Source: Bacteroidota bacterium (GTDB lineage Bacteria; Bacteroidota; Rhodothermia; Rhodothermales; Bin80). From it: a DNA stretch of 6,076 nt. This document shows positions 6,041 through 6,076 of this stretch, piece after piece (the stretch's first letter is position 1; every line of letters starts with the position of its first letter). Made by a program: the position numbers and the translations under genes. The notes under the pieces were generated by a model. That model ran no database searches. It was not told the origin of the DNA and saw nothing but the letters and a program-made list of their open reading frames with translations. The stretch is taken from NCBI GenBank assembly GCA_026702635.1, contig JAPPBZ010000077.1:1-6076 (forward strand). Direction: 5' to 3'.

Positions 6041-6076
6041 TTAATCAGAGGGTCCCAGGTTCGAGCCCTGGCGGGA

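Larger units (their letters stand above)
5677..6076 (+). tRNA. tRNA-Lys(UUU), intron-split, 3' end cut by window edge
   Basis: The 5' exon is 5677-5710 and the 3' exon 6041-6076. Joined, they give acceptor 5677-5683 (GATCCCG) with CGGGA at 6072-6076, U8-A9, D-arm GCTC/GAGC (5686-5689, 5698-5701) with G18-G19, anticodon stem TCTGA/TCAGA (5703-5707, 6045-6049), loop C-U-UUU-A-A, a 5-base variable loop, and T-arm CCAGG/CCTGG (6055-6059, 6067-6071) with TTCGAGC. The anticodon is UUU, so it reads AAA and AAG lysine codons. G15 and C48 can form the usual Levitt pair, so the spliced product looks functional. The last acceptor bases and discriminator lie beyond the window. It starts 29 bases after the pyrophosphatase-like gene with no visible promoter or terminator between, so co-transcription is possible. 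Confidence 0.92.

Noticed and set aside
5817..6044. 75-residue frame inside the intron as a homing endonuclease
   Set aside because: It has no LAGLIDADG, GIY-YIG or HNH motif, and it runs through the ribozyme core helices P4-P9 into the tRNA exon, so it is chance.

Overview
The window holds four protein-coding genes and, at its right edge, a tRNA gene split by a self-splicing-type intron. The organism is most likely in the Bacteroidota/Rhodothermota/Balneolota group. Three things suggest this: the first protein ends in a type IX secretion (Por) C-terminal sorting domain, gene starts lack clear Shine-Dalgarno sequences, and plant-like 'GPIPPELG' leucine-rich repeats joined to such a domain are, from memory, typical of Rhodothermota-like marine genomes. 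This placement is inference; no marker phylogeny was run.

Layout, left to right. (1) Bases 2-1417 (+): the 3' part of a secreted or surface leucine-rich-repeat protein whose start lies outside the window. (2) 1418-1743: a non-coding gap between convergent genes, with a 13-bp hairpin and a second, looser inverted repeat. (3) 1744-3246 (-): a complete POT/PTR2-family proton-coupled peptide transporter. (4) 3247-3389: a short divergent promoter region with a CCGGTA/TACCGG dyad. (5) 3390-5219 (+): aspS, a complete bacterial-type aspartyl-tRNA synthetase. (6) 5216-5647 (+): a small inorganic-pyrophosphatase-like protein whose start codon overlaps the aspS stop by 4 bases. (7) 5677-6076 (+): a tRNA-Lys(UUU) gene, interrupted between U34 and U35 by a 330-nt group I intron (5711-6040); only the last few acceptor-stem bases are missing at the window edge.

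The right half reads as a translation block: AspRS releases pyrophosphate, the overlapping gene looks like a pyrophosphatase relative, and the tRNA begins 29 bases after it, so all three may share a transcript.

The standout feature is the intron. Helices P1 to P9, the GAAA-capped P2, a P4/J5-4 segment of group I type, P7 with its J8/7 linker and the terminal guanosine can all be traced by eye. The layout closely parallels the group IC3 intron of cyanobacterial tRNA-Leu(UAA), including the insertion point after C32-U33-U34 and a very short guide pairing (CUU with GAG). A bacterial group I intron in tRNA-Lys(UUU) is not one of the standard host tRNAs I know of (Leu-UAA, Arg-CCU, Ile-CAU, initiator Met).
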